Positions 15,557-24,779 of a stretch of 64,000 bases of DNA are shown one piece after another (the first letter of the stretch is position 1; every line of letters begins with the position of its first letter). Source of the DNA: an uncultured Phycisphaerales bacterium (GTDB lineage: Bacteria; Planctomycetota; Phycisphaerae; WQYP01); contig CAIMWO010000052.1 of assembly GCA_903845195.1 (NCBI GenBank), positions 1-64,000 on the forward strand, read 5' to 3'. Made by a program: the position numbers and the translations under genes. The notes below the pieces were generated by a model. It had not been told where the DNA came from, did not search any database, and was given only the letters and a program-made list of their open reading frames with translations.

Positions 15557-17634
15557 GCCTGGCTTTGCTTGCACTGGCCGTTCTGGGCGTGGGCGTACTC
15601 TGGAGCATAGTGGCCGGAGCGCGGCAACGGGTGGCGCTGGGCGGGGCGCTGGCGGCGGCGGCGGTAGGGGGGATACTGGCGACGGTTGCGGCGGGGACGG
15701 TGCTTTGCGGCGCATCGATCGGGCCGGCGGAAATCGTCTGGCCGCTGCCGCTGGGGGCGGTGTCGCTGGGCCTGGACGGCTTGTCGGCATTTTTTCTGCT
15801 GGTGATCGGTCTGACGACGATTGCCGCCTCGATCTATTCGTGGGGTTATTTTCGCGATGAGCCGCCGACGCGCTCGCTGATCGGTTACGGAGTGTTTTAC
15901 TGTCTGCTGGTTGCGGCGCTGATCACGGTGGTGGCGGCGCGCGACGGCGTACTTTTCCTGATGGCGTGGGAACTCATGGGGGTGAGTTCGTTTTTCCTGG
16001 TGACGTTCCGGGACCGCGATCCGGAGGCACGGCGCGGGGCATGGATGTATTTGATTTCGACGCACATCGGCGGGGCGGTGGGTATTTTTCCGCTGTTTGG
16101 GATTCTGGTGATCCGGGGTGGAGGGACGTCGTTTGCGGCCATGTCCGCGGCTGCGGCCGGTTTGCCGATGCCCTGGGCGGTCGGATGTTTTGTGATGGCG
16201 TTGATCGGCTTCGGCACGAAGGCCGGTTTCATGCCGATGCACAATTGGCTGCCCGCAGCGCATCCGGTGGCGCCGAGTCCGGTGTCGGCACTGATGTCGG
16301 GCGTGCTGCTGAAGATGGGGATTTATGGATTGTTACGTTCGCTCGGCTGGCTTCCGCCGCTGCCGATCGGCTGTGCCCTGGCGCTGATGGGTGTGGGGAT
16401 CATCACGGGTTCGATGGGCATTTTGTATGCGGTCGGGCAGAAGCAACTCAAGCGGATGCTGGCGTATTCGAGCGTGGAGAACATGGGGATCGTGGCGCTG
16501 GGGATCGGGGTGGCGCTGCTGGGGCGGAGTTTGGATCGGCCGTTGATCGTGCAGTTGGGCCTGGCCGGAGCGCTGCTGCATGTGCTCAATCATTCGTTGT
16601 TTAAGGGGCTGCTGTTTCTGTCGGCAGGTTCGGTGTTGCACTCGACGGGAACGCAGGAGTTCGACCGGCTGGGCGGTTTGGCGAAGAAGACCCCGCGGAA
16701 TGCGGCGTTGTTTTTGCTGGGCGCGATGGGCATTTGCGCGCTGCCGCCGCTGAATGGTTTTGTGAGCGAATGGCTGATTTATAGCGCGTTATTTCACACG
16801 GCGATGGGGCCGTTCTCGCTATCGGCGGGAAGCGCGGTGGTGGGGTTGCTGGCGCTGGCGTTTATCGGCGGCGTGGCGCTGACGGGGTTTTCGAAAGTTT
16901 TTGCGATTACGTTTCTGGGCGCACCGCGCGATGCGACCATTCACGCCCACCGCACCTCCACGCCGATGCTGCTGGGGATGCTTGTGCCGGCGGTACTGTG
17001 CGTGATCATCGGCACGTGTCCGTGGCTGGTGATTCCACTTTTGAATGCGCCGATGGCGGCCTTGGGATTTGTGAGTGTTGATTCTTCACTGGCCGACGCC
17101 TTTGCGCCGCTGGTGCTGATTTCGCGCGGGGCGTTGATTCTGGCAGGTGTGGTGGCGGCGCTGGCGCTGCTCCGCAAATGTGCGGGCACGGATCAGCCGA
17201 TCACTGCGGGGCCGACCTGGGGCTGCGGTTATTCCGCCCCCACTGCACGCATGCAGTATACTGGCTCATCCTTTGGCTGGAGCATCCTGCGGAGTTTTCG
17301 CAGGATTTTGCTGCCGCGGCGCCAGGCACATCTTCCCGCCGGCTGCTTTCCGGCCACGGGCGATCTTTCCACGTCGGTGCCGGATGTGATGTTGACCAAG
17401 GGGTATGCTCCGGCATTCGGCTGGAGCGGGCGATTTGCCGAGGCCTGCCGACCCATGGAACGGTGGCGGATCCATGTGCTGCTGATGGGCATCGTGGTCA
17501 CGCTGGTGGTGATGTTTGCGGTGGAGACGGTGTTTCGGCCGTTCTGGCCGGCGGAGCGGAGTTCCGCCGGCGCTGCTCCCGTTCATTCGGCCGTGGTGGA
17601 TGGCGGCGCGCCACGTGCAGGAGGACTGCCGTGA
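15553..17634 (+). CDS. HyfB-like antiporter-type subunit (first copy)
   Basis: A 693-residue polytopic protein of the NuoL/M/N-Mrp antiporter family (proton-translocating subunit), closest in layout to hydrogenase-4 subunit B. It keeps the ion-path residues: Glu140 in LMAWELMG, Lys223 in GFGTKAGFMPMH, Lys254 in SGVLLKMGIYG, and the later HVLNHSLFKGLLF and LPPLNGFVSEW motifs. The C-terminal hydrophilic segment TWGCGYSAPTARMQYTG and a last helix are typical of HyfB/HycC. A GTG start overlaps the stop of the EIIA gene, and a 4-base GTGA overlap joins it to the next gene. It would sit in the cytoplasmic membrane and move H+ or Na+. Confidence 0.9.
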   Translation: MSLALLALAVLGVGVLWSIVAGARQRVALGGALAAAAVGGILATVAAGTVLCGASIGPAEIVWPLPLGAVSLGLDGLSAFFLLVIGLTTIAASIYSWGYFRDEPPTRSLIGYGVFYCLLVAALITVVAARDGVLFLMAWELMGVSSFFLVTFRDRDPEARRGAWMYLISTHIGGAVGIFPLFGILVIRGGGTSFAAMSAAAAGLPMPWAVGCFVMALIGFGTKAGFMPMHNWLPAAHPVAPSPVSALMSGVLLKMGIYGLLRSLGWLPPLPIGCALALMGVGIITGSMGILYAVGQKQLKRMLAYSSVENMGIVALGIGVALLGRSLDRPLIVQLGLAGALLHVLNHSLFKGLLFLSAGSVLHSTGTQEFDRLGGLAKKTPRNAALFLLGAMGICALPPLNGFVSEWLIYSALFHTAMGPFSLSAGSAVVGLLALAFIGGVALTGFSKVFAITFLGAPRDATIHAHRTSTPMLLGMLVPAVLCVIIGTCPWLVIPLLNAPMAALGFVSVDSSLADAFAPLVLISRGALILAGVVAALALLRKCAGTDQPITAGPTWGCGYSAPTARMQYTGSSFGWSILRSFRRILLPRRQAHLPAGCFPATGDLSTSVPDVMLTKGYAPAFGWSGRFAEACRPMERWRIHVLLMGIVVTLVVMFAVETVFRPFWPAERSSAGAAPVHSAVVDGGAPRAGGLP

Positions 17635-19889
17635 TATTTCTGACCAGCAGCCTTCTGGTGCTCCTCGCCGGCGCGGTGCTGGCGGTGCTGTTGGCGCGGC
17701 ACGGGCGCGCCGGTCTGATGGTGTCTCTGGTGGCGATGGTGCTGGGATCGGCGGGGTATGTGGCGGCGGCGGTGGGGCGGTGGATTGATACAGCGGCGCC
17801 GCCGCAGCGCCTGATATGGCCGTTGCCGCTGGGCGCGCCGACGCTGACGATCGATTATCTTTCCGCGTGGTTTCTTTTGACGCTGGGGCTGCTGAGTGCG
17901 GTCGTCGCGGTTTACTCATGGTCGTATTTCAGTGTCGAAACGCGAAGCACGCGTGCGACGGCGTCGGTGGGGGCGGTGCTGTGTCTGCTGGTGGCGTCGA
18001 TGGGCGTTCTCTTGTGCGCCGGGGATGTGATTTTGTTTCTCGTCGGCTGGGAAATGACGAGCCTGGCGGCATTTTTTCTGGTGGGATTTCACGATGAAGA
18101 CCCGGCCGCACGACACGGGGCGTGGACCTATTTGATCGCGACGCATCTGAGCTCGGCGCTATTTCTGGTGCCGATGTTCGCGCTGCTGGTGGCGGTGGGG
18201 GGGTGGAGTTTCGCGGGGATCGGAGCGGCGCTGGGGGTGCAGGACTCCACGGTTCGCGTGTTGATTTTCGCGCTGGGATTGGCGGGCTTCGGCGTCAAGG
18301 CCGGATTTATGCCGGTGCATGTGTGGCTGCCGCTGGCGCATCCCGTGGCCCCGACGCCGGTTTCGGCGCTCCTCTCGGGTGTCGTCGTCAAGATTGGCAT
18401 TTACGGACTGCTCCGCCTGCTGATGCTTCTGGGCCCGCTGCCGGGTTCGTGCGGCACGGCGATGATCGTGTTGGGCGCGGTCTCCGGCGTGCTGGGCGTT
18501 TTGTATGCCTTGGCACAGCATGACATCAAACGATTGCTCGCGTACCACACGGTCGAGAACATCGGGATCATCGGCATCGGCATCGGCGTGGGGATGCTCG
18601 GGCAGACGACGGGTCATCCGCTGGTGGCGCTGCTGGGCTACTCCGGCGCGCTGCTGCACGTGCTGAATCATGCACTTTTCAAAGGGCTGTTGTTTCTCTC
18701 GGCCGGCGCGGTGATTCATGCGACGGGCACCGGGCAGATCGACCGTCTGGGCGGCCTGGCGAAAAAAACGCCGTTGAATGCGCTCCTGTTTCTGTTGGCT
18801 GCCGTGGCGATCTGCGGGCTTCCGCCGCTGAACGGATTTATCAGCGAGTGGCTCATTTACGGGGGGCTGCTCGGCGGGACCATTCGTTTGCCCCGCGCGC
18901 TGCCCGGGGTGGCGGTGGTCGGCCTGGCGGGATTGGCGCTAATGGGAGGGCTGGCGCTGGCGTGTTTTGCGAAGGTGTTCTCGGTGGTATTTCTTGGATC
19001 GCCGCGCGAAGCTTTGACCGCGCATGCCACGCCGCGGCTTATGCTCGGGTCCATGTCGGCGCTGGCGGTGCTGTGTCTGTTGATTGGACTGGCGCCTTCG
19101 GTGGCGACCGATCTGATTGCACCAGGCGCTGCGGCATTCGTCGTTACGCCTTACAGCACATCAGCGGCTTCGACTTTCGACGCAATTCTCGCGCCGGCCG
19201 GTCATCTCAGTGCGCTGCTGGCGCTGCTCTTGGCGCTGGTGATCATTCTGTTGCTCGTTCGCCATCTCATGATCAGAGGTCAGATCGTCATCACCGCCGC
19301 GTCGGGCCGCGCCGGCACGTGGGGTTGCGGCTACCCGGCGCTGACTCCGCGGATTCAATACACCGCATCGTCGTTCGCGTGGTCGCTCATCCGGTCGTTT
19401 CGCCGACTGCTGTGGCCGCACAAACATCTGGTTGTGCCTGCCGGTGCGTTTCCCTCGGGCGACATTCGCGCGGAGCTTTCCACGCACACGAACGACATCG
19501 CGCAGACGGATATTTTCTCACCATTCTTCAAAGGCGCTGCACAACTCGCCGCGATGATCCGCACCGTTTCACTTTCCGGTCATGTACCGACGCATGCCGA
19601 TGCCGCAATAGGCGAGGATCGCGGACCGTTTCGTACCGGCTGGTACAGTCTTCTCTCTGCTGTTCGCCGCGGCAGCATTCAAGTGTGCGTCGTCTATGTG
19701 GCCGCGACGCTGGTGCTGGTATTTATGGTGGAGACCGCGTGGCAGCCGCGTAGCGGCGGCGCTTTGGTGGAGCGTACCGCGCCGGCTATTTCGATGTCTG
19801 CTGATCCTTCTCAACCCACGGCCCGTCCGACCGCGACCCGCGGGGCCGACGAACTCAACCATGTTCTGCCTGGAGCGACAAGGCCATGA
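17631..19889 (+). CDS. HyfB-like antiporter-type subunit (second copy)
   Basis: A 752-residue paralogue of the preceding subunit. The frame stays open further upstream, but the real start is the GTG at 17631, which overlaps the previous stop and follows GGAGGA by five bases. It retains Glu141 in LVGWEMTS, Lys223 in GFGVKAGFMPVH, Lys254 in SGVVVKIGIYG, HVLNHALFKGLLF and LPPLNGFISEW. The C-terminal TWGCGYPALTPRIQYTAS motif is followed by a hydrophilic loop and a final helix. Two adjacent HyfB-like subunits plus the HyfF-like one give three potential ion channels. It overlaps the next gene by ATGA. Confidence 0.9.
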   Translation: MIFLTSSLLVLLAGAVLAVLLARHGRAGLMVSLVAMVLGSAGYVAAAVGRWIDTAAPPQRLIWPLPLGAPTLTIDYLSAWFLLTLGLLSAVVAVYSWSYFSVETRSTRATASVGAVLCLLVASMGVLLCAGDVILFLVGWEMTSLAAFFLVGFHDEDPAARHGAWTYLIATHLSSALFLVPMFALLVAVGGWSFAGIGAALGVQDSTVRVLIFALGLAGFGVKAGFMPVHVWLPLAHPVAPTPVSALLSGVVVKIGIYGLLRLLMLLGPLPGSCGTAMIVLGAVSGVLGVLYALAQHDIKRLLAYHTVENIGIIGIGIGVGMLGQTTGHPLVALLGYSGALLHVLNHALFKGLLFLSAGAVIHATGTGQIDRLGGLAKKTPLNALLFLLAAVAICGLPPLNGFISEWLIYGGLLGGTIRLPRALPGVAVVGLAGLALMGGLALACFAKVFSVVFLGSPREALTAHATPRLMLGSMSALAVLCLLIGLAPSVATDLIAPGAAAFVVTPYSTSAASTFDAILAPAGHLSALLALLLALVIILLLVRHLMIRGQIVITAASGRAGTWGCGYPALTPRIQYTASSFAWSLIRSFRRLLWPHKHLVVPAGAFPSGDIRAELSTHTNDIAQTDIFSPFFKGAAQLAAMIRTVSLSGHVPTHADAAIGEDRGPFRTGWYSLLSAVRRGSIQVCVVYVAATLVLVFMVETAWQPRSGGALVERTAPAISMSADPSQPTARPTATRGADELNHVLPGATRP

Positions 19890-20851
19890 ATTTGCTTGCC
19901 ATGACCATTCATCTGCCCGTGCCCGGTGTTGCCGCCGTGGTGACGGCGCAGGTTCTCGGCGTGCTGTTGTTGCCGCCGTTGCTGATGAGCGTGATCGCCA
20001 AGACCAAGGCATGGTTCGGCGGCCGCGACGGTCCGCCGTGGCTGCAACCGTACTTCGATCTGCTCAAACTGTTCCGCAAAGGCGCGGTCTATTCGCACAC
20101 GACGACCTGGGTGTTTCGCGCCGGACCGATCGTGAGCCTTGCCGCACTGCTGACGGCGACGACGATGATTCCTGTCCTCGGGCCCAACTCGTGGCTGGGC
20201 TTCAAAGGCGATCTGATCCTGGTCGCGTACCTATTTGCGCTCGGCCGCATGTTCACCGTGCTGGCAGCGATGGATACCGGGTCGGCCTTCGAAGGCATGG
20301 GCTCGGCCCGCGAGGTGACGTTCGCCACGATGTCCGAACCGGCCCTGTTCCTGTGCCTGGCGGTGCTGGCGATCTCGACGGGCAATCTGCAACTGGACGA
20401 CATGCTGGGCACGAATCTCGCGGGGGCGTGGCATAGCGTCGGGCCGGCGATGCTGCTGGTGGTCGGGGCGCTCTTCATCATTCTGCTCACCGAATGCTCG
20501 CGCATTCCCGTGGATGATCCGCTGACGCACCTGGAACTGACGATGATTCACGAAGTGATGGTGCTGGATCATTCCGGGCCCGACTTCGCGTATATCACCT
20601 ATGGCGCGGCGCTCAAGTTCACGCTGCTGGGATCTCTGCTGGTCCATGCAGCAATGCCGCAGGTGGCGTGGGTGGGGCTGCCGGGGGCGCTGCTCTGGCT
20701 GGCGGCGCTGATGGCGCTGGCGCTGCTGGTGGGAATCATCGAATCGACAATGGCGCGGCTGCGCCTGAACCGCGTTTCGCTTCTGCTGGCCGGCGCCACG
20801 GTGCTGTCCGGCCTGGCTGTGCTGTTGGTCCTGTTCAATAAACTCGCCTGA
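19886..20851 (+). CDS. HyfC/NuoH-like membrane subunit
   Basis: A 321-residue protein of the complex I subunit 1 (NuoH)/HycD family, which links the soluble redox arm to the membrane arm. It has about eight transmembrane helices. The quinone-tunnel-like loops are recognisable: TKAWFGGRDGPPWLQPYFDL, LLKLFRKGAVYS, FEGMGSAREVTFATMSEPAL and ECSRIPVDDPLTHLELTMIH. The acidic residues in the EPAL, DDP and LE segments match those conserved in the family. The start overlaps the previous stop (ATGA) and the next gene follows seven bases later. Confidence 0.9.
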   Translation: MNLLAMTIHLPVPGVAAVVTAQVLGVLLLPPLLMSVIAKTKAWFGGRDGPPWLQPYFDLLKLFRKGAVYSHTTTWVFRAGPIVSLAALLTATTMIPVLGPNSWLGFKGDLILVAYLFALGRMFTVLAAMDTGSAFEGMGSAREVTFATMSEPALFLCLAVLAISTGNLQLDDMLGTNLAGAWHSVGPAMLLVVGALFIILLTECSRIPVDDPLTHLELTMIHEVMVLDHSGPDFAYITYGAALKFTLLGSLLVHAAMPQVAWVGLPGALLWLAALMALALLVGIIESTMARLRLNRVSLLLAGATVLSGLAVLLVLFNKLA

Positions 20852-20858
20852 GGTAACC

Positions 20859-21551
20859 ATGCTCGCTGCCCTGACGCATCCGATACCCGACTCCCTGCAC
20901 ACCGCCATCGATGGCGCGCTGGTGCTGGTGCTGTTGCTCAATTTGGCGATGCTGGCGACCAGCCGCCTGGCGACGTGCATCCGGCTGTTCTCCTTTCAGT
21001 GCCTGGTGATCTCCGTGCTTCCGATCGCTGCCGCCACCGCTTCCGATGCCATCGGCATTCACGGCTTCTTCCTTATGGGAGGCACGGTGGTGCTGAAGGT
21101 GTTTTTGATTCCATTCATTCTGCTCCGCGTGATCCGCACCGGTGACATTCAACGCGAAGTGCAGCCGTACCTAGGGTTCACGGGGTCAGTGGTGGTGGGG
21201 GCGATGATGATCGGCGGGGCGTTTGCGTTGTCGAGCCGGCTAGTGCTGCCCGGCCAGGCGATGTCCACGCTGCTGATTCCCGTGGCGATTTCGACGCTGC
21301 TCATCGGCCTGCTCATTCTGGTGTCGCGCTATAAGGCGATCACGCAGGTCGTCGGCTACTTGGTGTTGGAGAACGGAATTTACCTGTTCGGTCTCTCGCT
21401 GCTGCATGCGATGCCGCTGCTCGTGGAACTGGGCATTCTGCTCGACGTGTTCGTCGGCGTGTTTGTGATGGCGATCGTGGTGTACCACATCCGCCAGGAG
21501 TTTGATCACATGGATACGCAGAACCTGGCCCCGATGAAGGAGCCGGCATGA
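20859..21551 (+). CDS. HyfE-like membrane subunit
   Basis: A 230-residue membrane protein with about seven helices, matching hydrogenase-4 subunit E (216 residues in E. coli), a NuoK-related antiporter-like subunit. Acidic residues lie inside helices at VLENGIYLFG and VELGILLDVFVGV, as in the family. It ends with the hydrophilic tail HIRQEFDHMDTQNLAP. GGT a few bases before the ATG is a weak ribosome binding site, so coupling to the preceding stop (seven-base gap) may help. It overlaps the HyfF-like gene by four bases. Confidence 0.85.
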   Translation: MLAALTHPIPDSLHTAIDGALVLVLLLNLAMLATSRLATCIRLFSFQCLVISVLPIAAATASDAIGIHGFFLMGGTVVLKVFLIPFILLRVIRTGDIQREVQPYLGFTGSVVVGAMMIGGAFALSSRLVLPGQAMSTLLIPVAISTLLIGLLILVSRYKAITQVVGYLVLENGIYLFGLSLLHAMPLLVELGILLDVFVGVFVMAIVVYHIRQEFDHMDTQNLAPMKEPA

Positions 21552-23206
21552 TTCTGTTACTGACCGTTACGCTTCCGTTCGTGCTGCTGTGCCTGCTGCT
21601 TCCGACCAGCCGGTTGCGCCGCGTCAGTCTGGTGGCGGGTTGTGCCGCGCACTTCGCTGTGATCCTCGGAAGTTGGATTTACCCTGTCCTGGCCGTGGCC
21701 AACCCCGGCACGCTGCTGGCGCTGGATCCTCTGGGCCATCTGTTTGTCACGCTGATCTCGCTGCTCTTTTTGGCCACTTCGATTTTCTTTGTCGGGTATC
21801 ACCAGAAAGTGCTGGTGTCGCAGCGGGTGTTTCTGGCGTGCATGCTGCTGTTGCTGGCGTCGCTGACGCTCGTCTGCGCGGCCCAGCATCTGGGGGTGCT
21901 TTGGGTGGCGCTGGAAGCGGCTTCGCTGGCGGCCACGCCGTTGATTTATTTCCGCCTGGGTCCGCGGGCCCTCGAGGCCACGTGGAAATTTCTGCTGATG
22001 AATTCCGTCGGCATTGCGCTGGGGTTGCTGGGCATCTTCTGTCTTGGGCTTTCCACCACGGCACCCGCACCGGCGGCCACCACGCTCTCGGCCACCACAG
22101 CCGAAGTTGCCGAAACGGCGCCGCATGGTGAAGAGGGCATCGGCATGACGGTTACTGCGCTGCGAGAGGCCGCACCGCGCTTGGACATCGCGTGGGTTCG
22201 CGCGGCGTTCCTGCTGGTGCTCGTCGGCTTCGGCACCAAGATGGGTCTGGCGCCGCTGCATTCGTGGAAGCCTGATGCGTACGCGGAAGCCCCGCCTCCC
22301 ATCGCTGCACTCTTCGCCGGCGGCGTCACGCTCGGAGCATTCCTCGGCATTCTTCGCGTCTTCCAGGTATGCCTGGCCGTTGGGCAAGGGCCGTTCGCCA
22401 GCCTGTGGATGACCGCTTTCGGATTGCTCTCCATCCTGGTCGCGGGAATCTTCATCATCGGCAACAACGACTATCGGCGCATACTGGCCTACACGTCCGT
22501 CGAACATATGGGCATCCTGGTGCTGGCTGTCGGCCTTGCCGGCCTGGGCGGGACTCAGTCTTCGGTGTTGGGCGCCCAGTCGTCGCCTGCATATGCCGCC
22601 ATGCTTCACACCCTGCATAACACGCTCAACAAGGGTGTGCTCTTCTTTGCGGTGGGTTTTATCTGGCGCATCTACAAATCGAATCGCATCTCGGACGTCA
22701 AAGGCGCACTGCATCATCATCCGATTGCCGGCGTGATTTTCCTTGGCGGGCTATGCGCCACCACGGCGTTACCGCCGTTCGGCATGTTCTATTCGGAGTT
22801 CGCCATCATTTTGGCGGCCGTGCAAACGCACCAGTGGTTCATCCTGATCGGTTTCATCGTGACGATAACGATTTGCTTCGTCGGCGTGATGACCGCGATG
22901 CTGCCGATGGCTTTTGGTGCGCCGTCGGTGCTGCCGGTGACGGAAGGTTCCGATGGAGCGTCTTCATCGTCCTTCGGCCATTGGCGCGAGCCCACCATGC
23001 TGCTGCCCGCGGCCGGAATGCTGATTCTGGCCTTGGCGCTGAGTCTGTATCAGCCGGATTACGTGACGCGGGCGCTGCACGCTGCCGCCGATCAACTGAC
23101 GCCGGTCCCGGTGCAAACCGCGGAAATTCCCGCCGGCGTCACGACTGCACCGGACAGACCGAACACGGCACCGGCGGGCGATCATCTTGAGGAGGGCCAC
23201 CTATGA
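21548..23206 (+). CDS. HyfF-like antiporter-type subunit
   Basis: A 552-residue NuoN/NuoM-type membrane protein matching hydrogenase-4 subunit F. Key motifs include the helix-5 Glu in LGVLWVALEAASLAATPL, the lysine in GFGTKMGLAPLHSWKPDAY, AGIFIIGNNDYRRILAYTS, a later HNTLNKGVLFFAVGF and LPPFGMFYSEF. A hydrophilic insert of about 35 residues between the helix carrying LGIFCLGLS and the next one (TTAPAPAATTL to REAAPRL) is longer than usual, and the C-terminus ends in a hydrophilic tail. It is joined by 4-base overlaps on both sides. Confidence 0.87.
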   Translation: MILLLTVTLPFVLLCLLLPTSRLRRVSLVAGCAAHFAVILGSWIYPVLAVANPGTLLALDPLGHLFVTLISLLFLATSIFFVGYHQKVLVSQRVFLACMLLLLASLTLVCAAQHLGVLWVALEAASLAATPLIYFRLGPRALEATWKFLLMNSVGIALGLLGIFCLGLSTTAPAPAATTLSATTAEVAETAPHGEEGIGMTVTALREAAPRLDIAWVRAAFLLVLVGFGTKMGLAPLHSWKPDAYAEAPPPIAALFAGGVTLGAFLGILRVFQVCLAVGQGPFASLWMTAFGLLSILVAGIFIIGNNDYRRILAYTSVEHMGILVLAVGLAGLGGTQSSVLGAQSSPAYAAMLHTLHNTLNKGVLFFAVGFIWRIYKSNRISDVKGALHHHPIAGVIFLGGLCATTALPPFGMFYSEFAIILAAVQTHQWFILIGFIVTITICFVGVMTAMLPMAFGAPSVLPVTEGSDGASSSSFGHWREPTMLLPAAGMLILALALSLYQPDYVTRALHAAADQLTPVPVQTAEIPAGVTTAPDRPNTAPAGDHLEEGHL

Positions 23207-24741
23207 GCGAACAGCTTCCGCGTTGGCTCTATCTCAGACAAGGCGTCGCCGTCGATGAGGCGGCGGTTCCGACGATTGCTTCCGAGGAGTTTGCGGCACA
23301 CGTCGTGGCGATGCGCGGCCGCGGGGGACGCATTTCGAGTCTCTTCGCCCGGCGGCTGGCAACGGATGCGCTGCGCGTCTACTGCCTGCTCGCCTTCGAT
23401 GCCGACTCCACGCTGGCGATTTGTGCCACCGATCTGGCCGGCGCGAATCCGTCGTACCCGTCGATCACGGCGCACTGGCCTGCCGCGCAGGCCTTTGAAC
23501 GCGCGATCGCGGAATCTTATGGCGTCACGCCGCTGCATCATCCGTGGCTTAAGCCGTTGCGTTACGTGGCCACCGATAACGGCACGCCCGCGCCGTGGGG
23601 CAAGTTCGATCCGGCCAAGACCATTCCTGGCGACTATCCGTTCTACCGCGTGGAAGGCGAAGAGGTGCACGAAGTGGCTGTCGGGCCTATTCATGCCGGT
23701 GTCATTGAGCCAGGACACTTTCGCTTCCAGTGTCACGGCGAAGATGTGTTGCACCTGGAAATCGTGCTGGGGTATCAACATCGCGGGGCGCAGGCGCTGC
23801 TGCTGCATCCGAATGCCACGCGGTCCGCACTGGTCGCTGAGACCATTGCCGGCGATGCGACTATTGGCCATGCGATGGCGTACTGCGTCGCGCTCGAGGG
23901 TCTCGGCGGCGTCTCGGTCGGCATGCGGGCGAGCGCCATCCGCGCCATTGCGCTGGAACTCGAACGCCTCGCCAATCATGTCGGCGATCTTGGGGCACTG
24001 GGCCTGGATATCGGCTTCCTGCCTACATCCGCATACCTCGGACGGCTTCGCGGGGATTTCCTCAATCTTACTGCCGAAATCTGCGGCAGCCGCTTCGGGC
24101 GCAACCTCCTGCGTCCCGGCGGCGTGAAGTTCGATATCGATACCGCCCTGGCGGAAAAGATTCGCACCAAGCTGGAGGGGCTGCAGAAAGAGACGCTGGA
24201 AGTTCTCGACCTGATGTTTTCGACACCCTCGGTCCTGGCTCGTTTTGAGGGTACCGGGGCACTGACGCGTGAGACAGCCGAGGAAATCGGTCTCGTCGGC
24301 CCCGCCGGCCGGGCGTGCGGATGCCCGCGCGACGCGCGTTCCAATCACCCTCACGGTATCTACCAGTTCAATCAACTTCCCTTGGCCACCGAAACCACCG
24401 GCGATGTTTCGGCCCGCGCGGTCGTCCGCTGGCTGGAAGTCCAACGCTCGCTCGAGTTTTTGCTCGATATCCTCACCCGGCTGCCCGAAGGCAAGACGTT
24501 CGCGCCGCTGACCGCGCTGAAGTCCAACGCGCTGGCGATTGGCCTGACGGAAACCTGGCGCGGCGAAGCCACGTATGTCGCCTTCTCCGACGCCGCCGGA
24601 AAAGTTTCGTTCGTCCAGCCGAAAGACCCGTCGATGCATAACTGGTACGGCCTGGCGCTGGCGCTCCGCAACGTCGCCATCTCCGATTTCCCGATCTGCA
24701 ACAAGAGTTTCAGCCTCAGTTACTGCGGGCATGATTTATAA
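23203..24741 (+). CDS. HyfG-like large subunit lacking NiFe cysteine ligands
   Basis: A 512-residue fusion of a NuoC-like domain (about 1-165) and a NuoD/hydrogenase large-subunit domain (170-512), as in HycE/HyfG. The fold markers VLGYQHRGAQALL and ELERLANHVGDLG are present. The N-terminal nickel motif, normally RxCGxCxxxH, reads Thr214-Ile-Ala216-Gly-Asp-Ala219 with His223 kept. The C-terminal DPCxxC motif is replaced by DFPICNKSFSLSYCGHDL, so no CxxC pair remains. The protein therefore cannot bind a normal NiFe site and no C-terminal maturation peptide is evident. This marks an energy-converting-hydrogenase-related (Ehr) complex; its electron acceptor or donor is unknown. Confidence 0.88.
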   Translation: MSEQLPRWLYLRQGVAVDEAAVPTIASEEFAAHVVAMRGRGGRISSLFARRLATDALRVYCLLAFDADSTLAICATDLAGANPSYPSITAHWPAAQAFERAIAESYGVTPLHHPWLKPLRYVATDNGTPAPWGKFDPAKTIPGDYPFYRVEGEEVHEVAVGPIHAGVIEPGHFRFQCHGEDVLHLEIVLGYQHRGAQALLLHPNATRSALVAETIAGDATIGHAMAYCVALEGLGGVSVGMRASAIRAIALELERLANHVGDLGALGLDIGFLPTSAYLGRLRGDFLNLTAEICGSRFGRNLLRPGGVKFDIDTALAEKIRTKLEGLQKETLEVLDLMFSTPSVLARFEGTGALTRETAEEIGLVGPAGRACGCPRDARSNHPHGIYQFNQLPLATETTGDVSARAVVRWLEVQRSLEFLLDILTRLPEGKTFAPLTALKSNALAIGLTETWRGEATYVAFSDAAGKVSFVQPKDPSMHNWYGLALALRNVAISDFPICNKSFSLSYCGHDL

Positions 24742-24779
24742 GGTTGAGCACCGATTTTCATGGTCAATGAAGGGCTCCC

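Noticed and set aside
17178-17630. Longer N-terminus for the second HyfB-like subunit
   Set aside because: It would run 453 bases inside the preceding gene. The GTG at 17631 has a strong GGAGGA and a family-like start.
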